From Bacillota bacterium (lineage in GTDB: Bacteria; Bacillota; Clostridia; Christensenellales; Aristaeellaceae), in contig JAEZQK010000016.1 in assembly GCA_023413135.1 (NCBI GenBank), positions 1-64,000 on the forward strand: 64,000 nt of DNA. Reading direction: 5' to 3'. Within the stretch, counting starts at the first letter, position 1; the number at the start of each line of letters is the position of its first letter. The position numbers were made by a program, and so were the translations under genes. Positions 8,450-17,300 of the stretch are shown piece after piece. The notes under the pieces are model-generated. The model saw only the letters and a program-made list of their open reading frames with translations. It did not search any database and was not told the origin of the DNA.

Positions 8450-9154
8450 ATGAAACGGGCAGCCGATTTGTGGAATTCTTTCCGGCAGCACTTAAAAAAT
8501 GGAATGCGGGCCTACTCCGCGTTTATGGAGAAACAAGGCTTTTATCTGGTACTCACCATCTGCGTGCTGGTCATCGTGGGTACCGCTGTGTGGACAAGGG
8601 CCACCCGTACCCCGGAGCCTCCGCCCGCCTCTGAAAACGGCCAGGAAGCCAACGTTCCTTACGAGGGCGTTCAGAGTTTGAAGGATGTGACCGCGCCCCC
8701 ATCCCCCACCCGTGTATTGCCTACCCCCACGCCTGCCCCGCCCTTTTTGAGACCCGTGCCAGGAGCAGTTGCCAGGGGGTTTGATGCCAGCCACCCCGTG
8801 TTTTTTGAGGCTGCGGGCCTATGGCAGCTTCATAGTGCCTGCGATTATCAGGCCAAGACGGGCGATGTGGTAAAGTCCATGGGCGATGGTACGGTGGTAG
8901 GCATTGCTGACAGCGGCATGATGGGCAAATCCGTCACCATTCAGTATAGCAAGGGTATCGTGGCATTGTACGGCGGCCTCTCCATGAACAGCTATGTAAA
9001 GCTGGGCGATCCGGTGAAGCGCGATCAGGCCATCGGCCACATAGGCAATTCCACCTTGTTTGAAACAGATAGCGGCCCCCATCTGCACCTTTTCGTGACC
9101 AAAGACGGCCATCCCATCGATCCGGAAACATTATTTACAAGTAACATTGAGTGA
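8450..9154 (+). CDS. spoIIQ: SpoIIQ-like M23/LytM domain protein
   Basis: Forespore membrane protein of the engulfment channel, pairing with SpoIIIAH (known for SpoIIQ). The 234-residue protein has a cytoplasmic tail, one membrane helix at about 27-45, a Pro/Thr-rich linker (about 75-100) and a LytM domain. HSACD supplies the His and Asp metal ligands and PHLHLF the HxH pair, so zinc binding looks intact, as in clostridial SpoIIQ and unlike the degenerate Bacillus form. CAGGAGGTGGACATGT precedes the start. The spoIID-spoIIQ order is common in Clostridia, which supports the name over a generic M23 peptidase. Confidence 0.85.
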   Translation: MKRAADLWNSFRQHLKNGMRAYSAFMEKQGFYLVLTICVLVIVGTAVWTRATRTPEPPPASENGQEANVPYEGVQSLKDVTAPPSPTRVLPTPTPAPPFLRPVPGAVARGFDASHPVFFEAAGLWQLHSACDYQAKTGDVVKSMGDGTVVGIADSGMMGKSVTIQYSKGIVALYGGLSMNSYVKLGDPVKRDQAIGHIGNSTLFETDSGPHLHLFVTKDGHPIDPETLFTSNIE

Positions 9155-9159
9155 CCGGG

Positions 9160-9188
9160 TTGCATAATAATAAATCGTATGATATTAT
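9160..9188 (+). promoter_or_regulatory. Sigma-A promoter of glmS
   Basis: TTGCAT (9160-9165), a 17-base spacer, and TATTAT (9183-9188). The leader is about 40 bases, too short for a glmS ribozyme, and none is seen. Confidence 0.75.
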
Positions 9189-9232
9189 CTTAATACATTT
9201 TAATACATCTTATTTTTGGAGGTGCTTTTCGT

Positions 9233-11071
9233 ATGTGCGGAATCGTAGGCTATATTGGAACCAAAGACGCGGTGCCTATTTTGATGCAGGGTTTGTCCCG
9301 GTTGGAGTACCGGGGATATGACAGCGCAGGCATCGCCGTTCTGGATAGCGGCCATGTAGCGGTGCGCAAAGCCAAGGGCCGGCTGAGCTACCTGGATGAG
9401 CTGCTGAAGGAAAAGCCTGTATCCGGCTTTTCAGGCATCGGTCACACAAGGTGGGCCACCCATGGCGAGCCCAGCGATCTGAACGCCCATCCCCATACGG
9501 ATGTGAAGGGCCGCATCGCCGTGGTGCACAACGGCATCATCGAAAACCATGAATCGCTGCGCCGCTATCTGATAAGCGCCGGCTGCCGCTTCGTGTCGCA
9601 AACGGACACAGAAGTCGTGGCGCACCTGCTAAACCATCTGTACGAGGGCGACATGCTCAAGGCCATCTCCCAGGCCATAGGCATGCTGGAAGGCAGCTTC
9701 GCCCTGGGTATCCTGTCTTTGGATGAGCCGGACGCAGTGTTTTGCGTTCGCAAGGACAGCCCTCTGGTCATTGGCGCGGGACAAGGCGAGCAGTTCATCG
9801 CCTCCGACATTCCAGCCATCCTGAACTATACCCGTGACGTTATCCTCCTGGAGGACAAGGAGATCGCGCTTTTACGCAAAGACGGCATCTCCCTGTACGA
9901 TCCTTATGGCCGCAGCAAGGAATACGCCATCTTCCATGTGGATTGGGATGTATCCGCCGCTGAAAAGGGCGGATATGCCCACTTCATGCTCAAGGAGATC
10001 AACGAGGAGCCGGAGGCCCTTGCAAAAACCCTCGGTGCCCATGTGGACACAGCAAAAAAGCAGGTCCGGGAGCACAGCTTCCCCTTGAACGAGGAGGAGG
10101 CAAAGCATCTTCAAAAGCTGACCATCGTAGCCTGCGGCACGGCCTACCACGCTTCGGTGATGGGCAAGTATATGATCGAGCGGCTGGCCAGGCTGCCGGT
10201 GGACGTGGACATTGCCTCGGAATTCCGCTACCGCGATCCCATCATCATGCCTGGGGAAGCGTTTCTGGCCGTATCCCAAAGCGGTGAGACGGCGGATACC
10301 CTGGCGGCGCTTCGGGAAGCCCGCAAACGCGGCGCGAAAGTGCTGGCGCTGACCAACGTGGTAGGTTCCTCCATCGCCAGGGAAGCCGGGGAAGGCGCTG
10401 TGCTGTATACCTGGGCCGGGCCGGAAATCGCCGTGGCCAGCACGAAAGCCTATATCACCCAGGTGGAAATGCTGGCTCTGCTGGCGATTGATCTTGCTTT
10501 CAAGCGGGGCACCATCTCCGCCGGGGAGTATGAATCCCTGCTGGAAGATTTGTCCTCGCTTCCGGCGCTGGCCTCCCAAGTGCTTTTGCAAAGGGAAGGC
10601 ATGCAGCGCTTTGCCGACCGCAACAAGGATCAAAAACACGTATTCTTCATGGGCCGCAGCCTGGATTACGCACTGGCCATGGAAGCCTCGCTGAAGCTCA
10701 AGGAGGTCTCCTATATTTTCAGTGAAGCCTATGCCGCGGGCGAGCTCAAGCACGGCACCATCGCCCTGATCGAGCCGGGCACGCTGGTGGTGGTGATTAT
10801 GACGCAGCAGAGCCTGGCTGATAAGACCCTCTCCAACGTACGGGAAGTGAAGGCTAGGGGCGCCAAGGTGCTGTTGGTCGCATCGGAAGCGCTGGCGGAG
10901 CGGGCCGCCTCCGAAGCCGACGAAGTCTGGCTGATACCCAATACCAAGGATATTTTCCTGCCCCTTTTAGCGATTATCCCCATGCAGCTTCTGGCCTACC
11001 ATATGGCAGTGGAACGGGGCTGTGATGTGGATAAACCCAGGAACCTGGCCAAGAGCGTAACGGTGGAATGA
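9233..11071 (+). CDS. glmS: Glutamine-fructose-6-phosphate aminotransferase
   Basis: Makes glucosamine-6-phosphate from fructose-6-phosphate and glutamine, the first step to UDP-GlcNAc for peptidoglycan and for the amino sugars of the polysaccharide locus. The 612 residues begin MCGIVGYIG with the Cys nucleophile exposed after Met removal. The glutaminase domain (1-240, RLEYRGYDSAGIA) is followed by two SIS domains (CGTAYHASV, SQSGETADTLAA, MGRSLDYALAMEASLKLKEVSY) and the C-terminal KPRNLAKSVTVE tail. TTTGGAGG precedes the ATG. It has its own promoter and a downstream terminator, so it is monocistronic. Confidence 0.97.
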   Translation: MCGIVGYIGTKDAVPILMQGLSRLEYRGYDSAGIAVLDSGHVAVRKAKGRLSYLDELLKEKPVSGFSGIGHTRWATHGEPSDLNAHPHTDVKGRIAVVHNGIIENHESLRRYLISAGCRFVSQTDTEVVAHLLNHLYEGDMLKAISQAIGMLEGSFALGILSLDEPDAVFCVRKDSPLVIGAGQGEQFIASDIPAILNYTRDVILLEDKEIALLRKDGISLYDPYGRSKEYAIFHVDWDVSAAEKGGYAHFMLKEINEEPEALAKTLGAHVDTAKKQVREHSFPLNEEEAKHLQKLTIVACGTAYHASVMGKYMIERLARLPVDVDIASEFRYRDPIIMPGEAFLAVSQSGETADTLAALREARKRGAKVLALTNVVGSSIAREAGEGAVLYTWAGPEIAVASTKAYITQVEMLALLAIDLAFKRGTISAGEYESLLEDLSSLPALASQVLLQREGMQRFADRNKDQKHVFFMGRSLDYALAMEASLKLKEVSYIFSEAYAAGELKHGTIALIEPGTLVVVIMTQQSLADKTLSNVREVKARGAKVLLVASEALAERAASEADEVWLIPNTKDIFLPLLAIIPMQLLAYHMAVERGCDVDKPRNLAKSVTVE

Positions 11072-11074
11072 CAT

Positions 11075-11110
11075 TCGTGAAAATCGCTTGCGCGCTTTTC
11101 ACGAGTTTTT
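11075..11110 (+). terminator. glmS terminator
   Basis: TCGTGAAAA pairs with TTTTCACGA (11075-11083 with 11096-11104), followed by GTTTTT, starting four bases after the glmS stop codon. Confidence 0.85.
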
Positions 11111-11435
11111 GTCGCCGATTTCGGATTGACAGACGAGGGGTTGCGGCCCCTCGTTGCTCCCTGGAGTTATCTACAGATACCCATGATGCAAGCATCACCC
11201 CAAGGGATGAAAACAGGTGCAGGGTAAAATTCCCTGATCAAAACATGCTTCTTGCCGCTGATGGGCGGGCGATTGATAATCGCCCCTACGCCGTAGTTTG
11301 TTTATTGGCTTCTCTACCGGAGCATGCATGAATCGGAGGTAAAGTCAACAAACACATGACGCCGTAGGGGCGATTATCAATCGCCCGCCCATACGATCCG
11401 GCACATTCCAATTTGCTATGAAGGCAATCTGCGAC
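11111..11435. other. Gene-free spacer with palindromic repeats
   Basis: No supported gene. It holds a CGAGGGG/CCCCTCG hairpin (about 11134-11155) and a 30-bp inverted repeat pair (11261-11392). Convergent genes flank it. Confidence 0.6.
11261..11392. repeat. Inverted repeat pair, 30-bp arms
   Basis: Arms at 11261-11290 and 11363-11392 are reverse complements (GGGCGGGCGATTGATAATCGCCCCTACG type). Each arm also folds on itself through GGGCGATT/AATCGCCC. The 72 bases between them carry no gene. It looks like a small non-autonomous repeat element; no target duplication is obvious. Confidence 0.75.
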
Positions 11436-11478
11436 AATCGGGGGGGATGCTGCATTTGCACCATCCCCCCGATTTTTC
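11436..11478. terminator. GC-rich terminator, probably bidirectional
   Basis: AATC-G7-ATG pairs with CAT-C6-GATT (11436-11449 with 11462-11474, one bulged G). The plus strand then reads TTTTT. It lies two bases from the stop codon of the leftward glycosidase gene and downstream of glmS. Confidence 0.65.
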
Positions 11479-11479
11479 C

Positions 11480-13441
11480 CTATTTCAGTTCCACAATCGC
11501 ATACCCGTCTATCTTGGGGATATGGACGCGGTTGCCCTGTATCTCAAGTGTGATATCCTCCGGAACAAGCCGCGCACTTACAAAGCCGCGCGGCAGATTA
11601 AGTTCCAGCGTGACGTTATAGGACGGCGTGCGCTCCTCGATAATGTCGATGGTGGCTGAGTTTCGCATAGGGATATAGGACAATACATGAACGCAATAGC
11701 GTCCCTGCTCCTTCTGGTCGAGCACCTGCACCCTGAGTGTAGACGGCCCGTCGTGCCGCACGACCGGGTGCGGCAGCCAATGGGCCAACGCGTTCCGCAT
11801 CATAAGCTTTACCCACTGAGGCGCGTTATCGCGGTATTGGGAGAAAAGCGGATGCGAAAATTGCAGCACGCCTCCGCTTACCACGGCGACCGGGACCTTT
11901 TCGCCTTTTGCGGAAGGGGTGTACATATGGGAGCAGAAGCGTTCCCCCTGGCGGTTGAAATACGGTGCACGGGCCCCAAGCAGAACCTGAGCATCCTCCT
12001 TTAAAGCAAAACGAAGCCCCTGCCGGTACATCACATACTCCGCATTTTCCTCCAGCCCATCGGCCAGTTCACCTTCCGCAACAATAAAATCAGGGTGGAA
12101 AGTCGCATCCCCAAGAGAATCTGCCGGGAAGAACTCCGGGAAACAGCCCATTGCATTCATGCCGCCCCGATGGCAGGCGATGACATGTCCCCCTTGCCGG
12201 ACATAGTTTTCCAGCCTTAATAAGAAGGCGTCAGAAGCGAAAAAGTCATCCGGCAGTATCACCACGCGATAAGGCGACAGCGCCATCGAATCATCCAGGA
12301 TATCAAACTGCACGGCCAGTTCCTCCAGCATCTGCGCCGCGCCCAGAATACTCTCGGGAATTTGATGTTCGAACAGCTCATTTTCCGGTGTGAGAAGCGC
12401 CACCTCCGCCAGCGGAACGGAGGGAAGCGCCCATGCCTCCCGTTCCTTGAACAGGCTGTATACCTGACCAACAAGTTTATATGTGGTGGGATTCAGGCAC
12501 CCGCCAGGCTCAAGCTGGTCGCCGATGGAGCAGGCGAGGCCGTAGGAAAGCATGCGGAACACTTCAAACTCCAGCGCCGCACGGTTCTTATAGGAGTGGA
12601 AATCGCCCCAGCTTGTATGGAATTTGCCTGTCATGCCCACCAAGGGCAGGCCAAGCTTGCGGGCGTAGCGCGCGGTGATGGGAAAGTGCAGATAACCCCA
12701 GCCTCCGCTGGGCAGGCTTTCCAGCTCGAAATGGGTATACGCATCCGTGCTTTCACGGGTGCAGGGCCCTACATGCCCCGCGTTGTAAAAGATTGTGCAA
12801 TCCTTGCTGTATAAGCGTACCAGACCGGTCATGCGCTGCTTGAAGCGGTCAAGGCTTAACTTGGCAAAGCGGCGGACCGCCATTTCATCGGCCATATCCA
12901 CCCCCTGTTCCCGCATTTGACTGCGGCAGGCTGCGCATAGGCACGGGCGGATCCCCACGATATCAAAAAAGACGCCGTCCAGCTCATCTTTGAGCAGCTC
13001 CAATACCTCCCGCGTTTGTGCCTGAAGGAAGTCAACATATCCCGTATTGATGCAAAGCGACTGATAAAAGCCTGGCTGCAAAAACGAGCCGCCCTCATGG
13101 GCGCCGTCGGCCTTGCGCACAAGCCATTCGGGATGGTGCGAGGCACTTTGATAATCCCACTGTACTGTGATATAGACCGGCGCCCGGAGTCCCTCGGCGT
13201 GCAGCGCACGGACCTGCTCCACAAGCAGTGAGCGCCGTTTGAGGCCGGGGTGTACAAGCTGCGGAAATTCTTTGGAATCATAGTACAGCCATCCGTGATG
13301 GCAACGGGCGAACACCGTGACGGAGGACACGTCGGCCTCCCTCATCCGGCGCGCAAACAGCTTTGCATCAAAGTCCGCGGCAATGTCGGGAATATGCTCC
13401 GAGGTATGAAAATCCAAATGAATTTGACGTGGCGACAGCAT
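11480..13441 (-). CDS. Putative glycoside hydrolase (GHL6/GH42-like, alpha-L-fucosidase candidate)
   Basis: A 653-residue cytosolic protein with the layout of GHL6-type glycosidases: an N-terminal TIM-barrel part (LDFHTSEHIPDIAADFD, LLKDELDGVFFDIVG, then a CLCAAC cysteine pair), a middle beta-galactosidase-trimerisation-like domain (YRVVILPDDFF, YVRQGGHVIACHRGG), and a C-terminal beta domain. Proteins of this layout include GH151 alpha-L-fucosidases, so a fucoside is a reasonable but unproved substrate. No signal peptide. The acid/base and nucleophile cannot be assigned safely. It is a single gene between a terminator and a divergent nucleotidyltransferase gene. Confidence 0.72.
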   Translation of the reverse strand: MLSPRQIHLDFHTSEHIPDIAADFDAKLFARRMREADVSSVTVFARCHHGWLYYDSKEFPQLVHPGLKRRSLLVEQVRALHAEGLRAPVYITVQWDYQSASHHPEWLVRKADGAHEGGSFLQPGFYQSLCINTGYVDFLQAQTREVLELLKDELDGVFFDIVGIRPCLCAACRSQMREQGVDMADEMAVRRFAKLSLDRFKQRMTGLVRLYSKDCTIFYNAGHVGPCTRESTDAYTHFELESLPSGGWGYLHFPITARYARKLGLPLVGMTGKFHTSWGDFHSYKNRAALEFEVFRMLSYGLACSIGDQLEPGGCLNPTTYKLVGQVYSLFKEREAWALPSVPLAEVALLTPENELFEHQIPESILGAAQMLEELAVQFDILDDSMALSPYRVVILPDDFFASDAFLLRLENYVRQGGHVIACHRGGMNAMGCFPEFFPADSLGDATFHPDFIVAEGELADGLEENAEYVMYRQGLRFALKEDAQVLLGARAPYFNRQGERFCSHMYTPSAKGEKVPVAVVSGGVLQFSHPLFSQYRDNAPQWVKLMMRNALAHWLPHPVVRHDGPSTLRVQVLDQKEQGRYCVHVLSYIPMRNSATIDIIEERTPSYNVTLELNLPRGFVSARLVPEDITLEIQGNRVHIPKIDGYAIVELK

Positions 13442-13617
13442 AGGGCGGCAGCTCCTTTCATGCTCTGGGTATAAGCGGCATAGGAAGGCATATGTTCATG
13501 CCCGCAGATAGATTGCATATTCTCCCCGGATCGCTTGAACACCTGCATGCCTGTTCCGGGTGGATGGATACGAGACGTTTCCGGGCTGACAAGCAATGCG
13601 GAGAAAACAGGTTATCT

Positions 13618-13647
13618 TTGGACAAAATAACCTTGCACGTGTATAAT
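13618..13647 (+). promoter_or_regulatory. Promoter of the nucleotidyltransferase gene
   Basis: TTGGAC (13618-13623), an 18-base spacer, and a consensus TATAAT (13642-13647), 45 bases before the start codon. Confidence 0.65.
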
Positions 13648-13692
13648 GGGCAATGGATAATCTTGGGCAGCACACCCAAAGGAGGATCGTGG

Positions 13693-14610
13693 ATGAAAGA
13701 ACCCATTCTGGTCATTATGGCTGCCGGCATGGGCAGCAGGTATGGCGGCTTGAAGCAAATGGATCCGGTAGGTGAAAACGGTGAGCTGATCATCGACTTT
13801 TCCCTGTATGATGCTTATCAGGCGGGGTTCCGCCGCGTGATCTTCATTTTGAAAAAAGAAAACGAGGAGCTTTTCCGCCGCATGATCGGCGATAAGATCG
13901 CAAGGCACATGGAAGTTACCTATGTGTTCCAGGAGCTTACGATGCTACCGGAAGGCTTCATCATCCCCGAAGGCCGGGCCAAGCCCTGGGGCACGGGCCA
14001 TGCGGTGCTATGTACCAGGGATGTGGCGGATGCGCCATTTGCCGTTATCAATGCCGACGATTTTTACGGCCGGGAAGCTTATGAACAGGTGTACGGCTTT
14101 TTGAAAGCCGTGCAGCAGGGCGGCGCGTACCGCTATGCCATGGTTGGGTATCCCCTGGAAAATACGTTGTCGGACAAAGGCTCCGTGGCTCGGGGCGTTT
14201 GCCAGCTGGATGAGGAAGGCCGTTTGCTGTCCATCACCGAACGCACCCACATCATCAAAACCATCGAGGGCCCCCTGTACACCGAGGACAGGCAGACATA
14301 CTACCGTTTGCCGGAGAAGTCTGTGGTCTCCATGAACCTGTTCGGCTTCCACCCCGACATTTTCAAGGAGCTTCATCTGGAGTTTGAAGAGTTTTTGCGG
14401 GATGAACTGCTTAGAAATCCGATGTCGGCCGAATTTTATCTGCCTGTGGTGGCGGGCAACCTTCCCAAAAGAGGTATCGCCCAGGTCAAGGTTCTGCATT
14501 CCTCCGGTCACTGGTACGGCGTCACCTACCGGGAGGACCGGGAAACCGTGGTCAGCGCCCTTCGCCGTATGACCGCCCAAGGACAATACCCGGAGCAGTT
14601 GTGGGGATAA
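13693..14610 (+). CDS. Sugar-1-phosphate nucleotidyltransferase family protein
   Basis: A 305-residue NTP_transferase-fold protein. The N-terminus carries the nucleotide loop MAAGMGSRYGGLKQMDPVG, and FAVINADDFYG holds the metal-binding aspartate. Members activate sugar-1-phosphates as NDP-sugars; which sugar is not clear, and GalU-like or mannose-1-phosphate activity is possible. The start at 13693 is chosen for the GGAGG nine bases upstream; the frame extends 67 codons further upstream, but that runs through the promoter. It is monocistronic with a 15-bp terminator. It is separate from the polysaccharide locus and may serve another glycan. Confidence 0.85.
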   Translation: MKEPILVIMAAGMGSRYGGLKQMDPVGENGELIIDFSLYDAYQAGFRRVIFILKKENEELFRRMIGDKIARHMEVTYVFQELTMLPEGFIIPEGRAKPWGTGHAVLCTRDVADAPFAVINADDFYGREAYEQVYGFLKAVQQGGAYRYAMVGYPLENTLSDKGSVARGVCQLDEEGRLLSITERTHIIKTIEGPLYTEDRQTYYRLPEKSVVSMNLFGFHPDIFKELHLEFEEFLRDELLRNPMSAEFYLPVVAGNLPKRGIAQVKVLHSSGHWYGVTYREDRETVVSALRRMTAQGQYPEQLWG

Positions 14611-14634
14611 AGGAAGTTAAAGCCTTTATCATCA

Positions 14635-14675
14635 AAACCGGCCCCTGCAGAGCTTTTCTTTGCAGGGGCCGGTTT
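14635..14675. terminator. Bidirectional terminator between convergent genes
   Basis: A perfect 15-bp stem (14635-14649 with 14661-14675, AAACCGGCCCCTGCA) sits between the nucleotidyltransferase and the small leftward gene. U-rich tracts are short on both sides. Confidence 0.75.
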
Positions 14676-14705
14676 GCTCATATTCCCTTATTTTTTGCCC
14701 GCATG

Positions 14706-14963
14706 CTACACGGATGAGCGTTGATAACTGCCTTTTACATCATGATACTGTTCATAATTCAGCTTGTAGGCAGCTTCCTCATTGGGCGTCCAGAATCCAG
14801 CTTTCATCCAATCCTCCTGCTGACGGCACATGGCCTGATAATTGTTTTCGTGAAGCGTCCGTTCTTTGGCGGAAAGATTCGGGTCGGTACGTTTTTGGTC
14901 GGATTCGCGCTTGTAATTTTCCACTTCGGTTTCCCGCATTTGCTTATATTGTTCCCTTGTCAT
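14706..14963 (-). CDS. Small charged protein of unknown function
   Basis: Not recognised. The 85-residue protein starting MTREQYKQMRETEVE is rich in Glu, Lys, Gln and Tyr and probably mostly helical. It has no membrane segment and no cysteine motif (one Cys). The ATG at 14963 is chosen because AAAGGGGAATGTGAT precedes it; a longer frame to 15011 has no site. It is divergent from the diguanylate cyclase gene and convergent on the bidirectional terminator. A real gene is likely because of the ribosome site and neat flanking signals. Confidence 0.55.
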   Translation of the reverse strand: MTREQYKQMRETEVENYKRESDQKRTDPNLSAKERTLHENNYQAMCRQQEDWMKAGFWTPNEEAAYKLNYEQYHDVKGSYQRSSV

Positions 14964-15114
14964 ATCACATTCCCCTTTCTTAGCCTTGCAATAGCTTGGC
15001 ATGGCAAACATGTCCTTATACGGCTATCCCGCCTCAGCATGAGAGGTATCGCAAGCAAGCATATACTTATTTATTAAAAACAAATATAAAATCGTTACAA
15101 TATGCATTCTCCCG

Positions 15115-15143
15115 TTGACCGCATGACACAAGAACATTATAAT
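15115..15143 (+). promoter_or_regulatory. Promoter of the diguanylate cyclase gene
   Basis: TTGACC (15115-15120), a 17-base spacer and consensus TATAAT (15138-15143), about 100 bases before the start codon. Confidence 0.8.
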
Positions 15144-15246
15144 GATGCAAAAGTGTGTTATATACAAAAACACGCTGTAAAAGGAACAGTCCTGCCCTTG
15201 CAAAAAGCAACCAGCTCCCCAATGCCTGTAAAAGGAGCGTGCCAAA

Positions 15247-16365
15247 ATGGGTCTTGCGGGAAACATCACAATCAACGTCTATTCGATAGCAATCCTGCTT
15301 ATCCTGTATGTACAATCCCGGAAAAAGGCCAGCCGGAACATGCTGCCGGACAGGATGTTCATCTGGATATTGCGGACCACCGCACTTTTGCTGCTGCTTG
15401 ACACCCTGGGAAGGCTGGACGGCAGGCCCGATACCATTTATCCCCTTCTCAATCAAACGGGCAACTTTTTTCTCTTTTTGCTCAGCCCCGTTCCCACGGC
15501 CATATGGGTCCTGTATATGCATGCCCAGGTGCATCAGGAAGAAAAGATCAACAAGCGCCTGCTGATCTCCTGCCTCATCGTCTTGGCTTTGCATACGCTG
15601 CTTGTGATAGGCTCGCAGTTCACAGGCTGGCTTTATACCATCGACGCACAAAACGTGTACCACCGGGGACCGTTGTATTTGGTCTCGCCCTTGATAACGC
15701 TTTTTTACCTGCTCTCCGCCGTGGTAATGATTGTGCTTAACCGCAAGCGGATAGAGAAAAGCCACTATCTTTCGCTTTTGCTTTTCCCAGTCCCCCCATT
15801 TATAGCCATGCTGCTGCACATCTCCATCTATGGCATATCCATCGTATTGGACGGCGTTGTCCTTTCCATACTCATCGTCTTCGTGAATGTCCAGAGCAAG
15901 AACATCATTACCGATTATCTGACTGGCGCATATAACCGCGAAGGGCTTGACATGCATTTGAAGGAGAAGATACGGGCCAGTGCTGCCGGCCGGGCTTTTT
16001 CTGCGATTCTTCTGGATTTTGACCATTTCAAGGCCATCAACGATACATACGGCCATGATATGGGCGACAAGGCGCTGCAAACATCCGTAGATCTCATCAG
16101 GGATTGCATCCGGTCTACCGATCTTGTCGCCCGTTTTGGAGGCGACGAGTTTGCCATCCTCCTGGATACCGCCGACAAGCATGAGTTGGAATCAGTGGTG
16201 AAAAGAATCAGCAGCGCCATCGAAAATTACAACAAAAGCGGCAGCCAGCCTTTCACCATCAGCTTCAGCGTTGGGTACGCCGTGTATGACGCCGCTGCCC
16301 AGCCTGCCGCGGAAGATTTTTTAAAACTGCTGGACCAGATGATGTATCAAATGAAGCAGGGGTAG
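15247..16365 (+). CDS. Membrane diguanylate cyclase (GGDEF)
   Basis: Makes cyclic di-GMP from two GTP. The N-terminal 215 residues form about six to seven membrane helices, a 7TM-like sensor; the C-terminal 160 residues are a GGDEF domain. The active site FGGDEFAI is intact, and RSTD five residues before it is a classic inhibitory I-site, so product feedback is expected. YDATYGHDMGDKAL-type features of the family are present (NDTYGHDMGDKAL). AAAGGAGCGTGCCAAA precedes the start. No EAL or PilZ protein is in the window, but c-di-GMP commonly controls exopolysaccharide synthesis, so a link with the locus downstream is conceivable. Confidence 0.93.
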   Translation: MGLAGNITINVYSIAILLILYVQSRKKASRNMLPDRMFIWILRTTALLLLLDTLGRLDGRPDTIYPLLNQTGNFFLFLLSPVPTAIWVLYMHAQVHQEEKINKRLLISCLIVLALHTLLVIGSQFTGWLYTIDAQNVYHRGPLYLVSPLITLFYLLSAVVMIVLNRKRIEKSHYLSLLLFPVPPFIAMLLHISIYGISIVLDGVVLSILIVFVNVQSKNIITDYLTGAYNREGLDMHLKEKIRASAAGRAFSAILLDFDHFKAINDTYGHDMGDKALQTSVDLIRDCIRSTDLVARFGGDEFAILLDTADKHELESVVKRISSAIENYNKSGSQPFTISFSVGYAVYDAAAQPAAEDFLKLLDQMMYQMKQG

Positions 16366-16682
16366 TGGATTGTCAACTACAGAAGTTACGTTTTCGTTAA
16401 TCAATATTTTCCCTGCCAAGGCTGCACTTGCTGATGGCTGTTGCTCGAAACACATCATAAGCCTTCCCCTTGAGGGGAAGGTGGCGAGCAGCGCCGGATG
16501 AGGTGGTCTGCTACGGGAATAATGCTACCATGAACACCTCATCAGTCGACTCCGTCGACAGCTTCCCCTCAAGGGGAAGCCTCCTCTGGCTGTTCATATT
16601 GTTCGTTTTTAAAGCATCATTATTGAAATGCGATGCGATCATCCATCACCCGTATTCCGCAATTTCTGTAGTTGACAAACCA
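16366..16682. mobile_element. 317-bp element with terminal inverted repeats (MITE-like)
   Basis: Ends at 16366-16385 and 16663-16682 are inverted repeats agreeing at 18 of 20 positions (TGGATTGTCAACTACAGAAG and its partner). No transposase is encoded. The left end begins immediately after the diguanylate cyclase stop codon. I see no clear target duplication. Inside lie two copies of the CACCTCATC repeat in opposite orientation, so this may be a nested repeat rather than a single transposon. Confidence 0.5.
16460..16582. repeat. Two CACCTCATC/CTTCCCCT double-hairpin repeats
   Basis: Two opposed copies, at about 16460-16505 and 16535-16582. Each carries a CTTCCCCT/AGGGGAAG hairpin; the second also has GTCGACTCCGTCGAC. 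Near-identical units occur at 46700-46745 and 47023-47071, 30 kb away. Confidence 0.75.
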
Positions 16683-16832
16683 AAAGTTCTTTTTTTGTTC
16701 GGCCCATCCCGTGCGCGGCCATTTGCTTTTCAAACGCACTTTTCCCATCCAAAAAATATAAACGGAAAATTCATCAACACTTTTCACTCGCCATTCGTTC
16801 TACAGATGAAGGCACGGGAAAGGGGGATCGCA

Positions 16833-17282
16833 ATGTTCGAGCAGCTCTACAGGCAGCATTACCAGCAACTGCTCAGGTTTTGCGTATCCATGACAAAAAA
16901 CCCTGCCTTGGCTGAAGATATTGTGCAGGACGCCTTCATGCGCGCTTTGGCCCATGCCGATCTTCTCCAGGATCTATCCGAACCCAAATGCCTTTCCTGG
17001 CTGTACAAAACTGCCCGGAACCTGTTCATCGACCAGGCCCGCCGCCTCAAGAAGCTACCCAAAGATGAATCGGAAGGCATATTCGAAGCGGATCTGAGCG
17101 TGGTTCATGTAGCCGGCATGATCAACCGGCTGCCCGAAAGCGAGAGAACCTTGTTTTCCCTGCGGTATTTTCATGGGTACAACGCAACGGAGCTTGGCGA
17201 AATGTTCGACCTTCCGCCCTCCACCGTACGGGCACGCCTTATGTCGGCCAGGAAAACACTTCAACAACTCATCCATGACTAA
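16833..17282 (+). CDS. ECF-type RNA polymerase sigma factor
   Basis: A 149-residue sigma-70 family protein. Region 2 holds YRQHYQQLLRFCVSMTKNPALAEDIVQDAFMRAL and WLYKTARNLFIDQARR; region 4 holds LPESERTLFSLRYFHGYNATELGEMF and the recognition helix PPSTVRARLMSARKTL. The ATG at 16833 follows AAAGGGGGATCGCA; the open frame extends 121 codons upstream across repeat DNA and is not credible. It lies 18 bases before the gene for a VNG-repeat protein, where an anti-sigma factor is normally found. It directs polymerase to unknown promoters, presumably for envelope stress. Confidence 0.9.
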   Translation: MFEQLYRQHYQQLLRFCVSMTKNPALAEDIVQDAFMRALAHADLLQDLSEPKCLSWLYKTARNLFIDQARRLKKLPKDESEGIFEADLSVVHVAGMINRLPESERTLFSLRYFHGYNATELGEMFDLPPSTVRARLMSARKTLQQLIHD

Positions 17283-17300
17283 CGAAAAGGAGCGAATTCT

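Noticed and set aside
9155..9232. glmS ribozyme/riboswitch before glmS
   Set aside because: The promoter at 9160-9188 leaves a leader of only about 40 bases, too short for the ribozyme core, and no matching sequence is seen.
16470..16832. 121-codon N-terminal extension of the ECF sigma factor
   Set aside because: It translates the repeat element and intergenic DNA; the normal sigma N-terminus and a ribosome site coincide at 16833.
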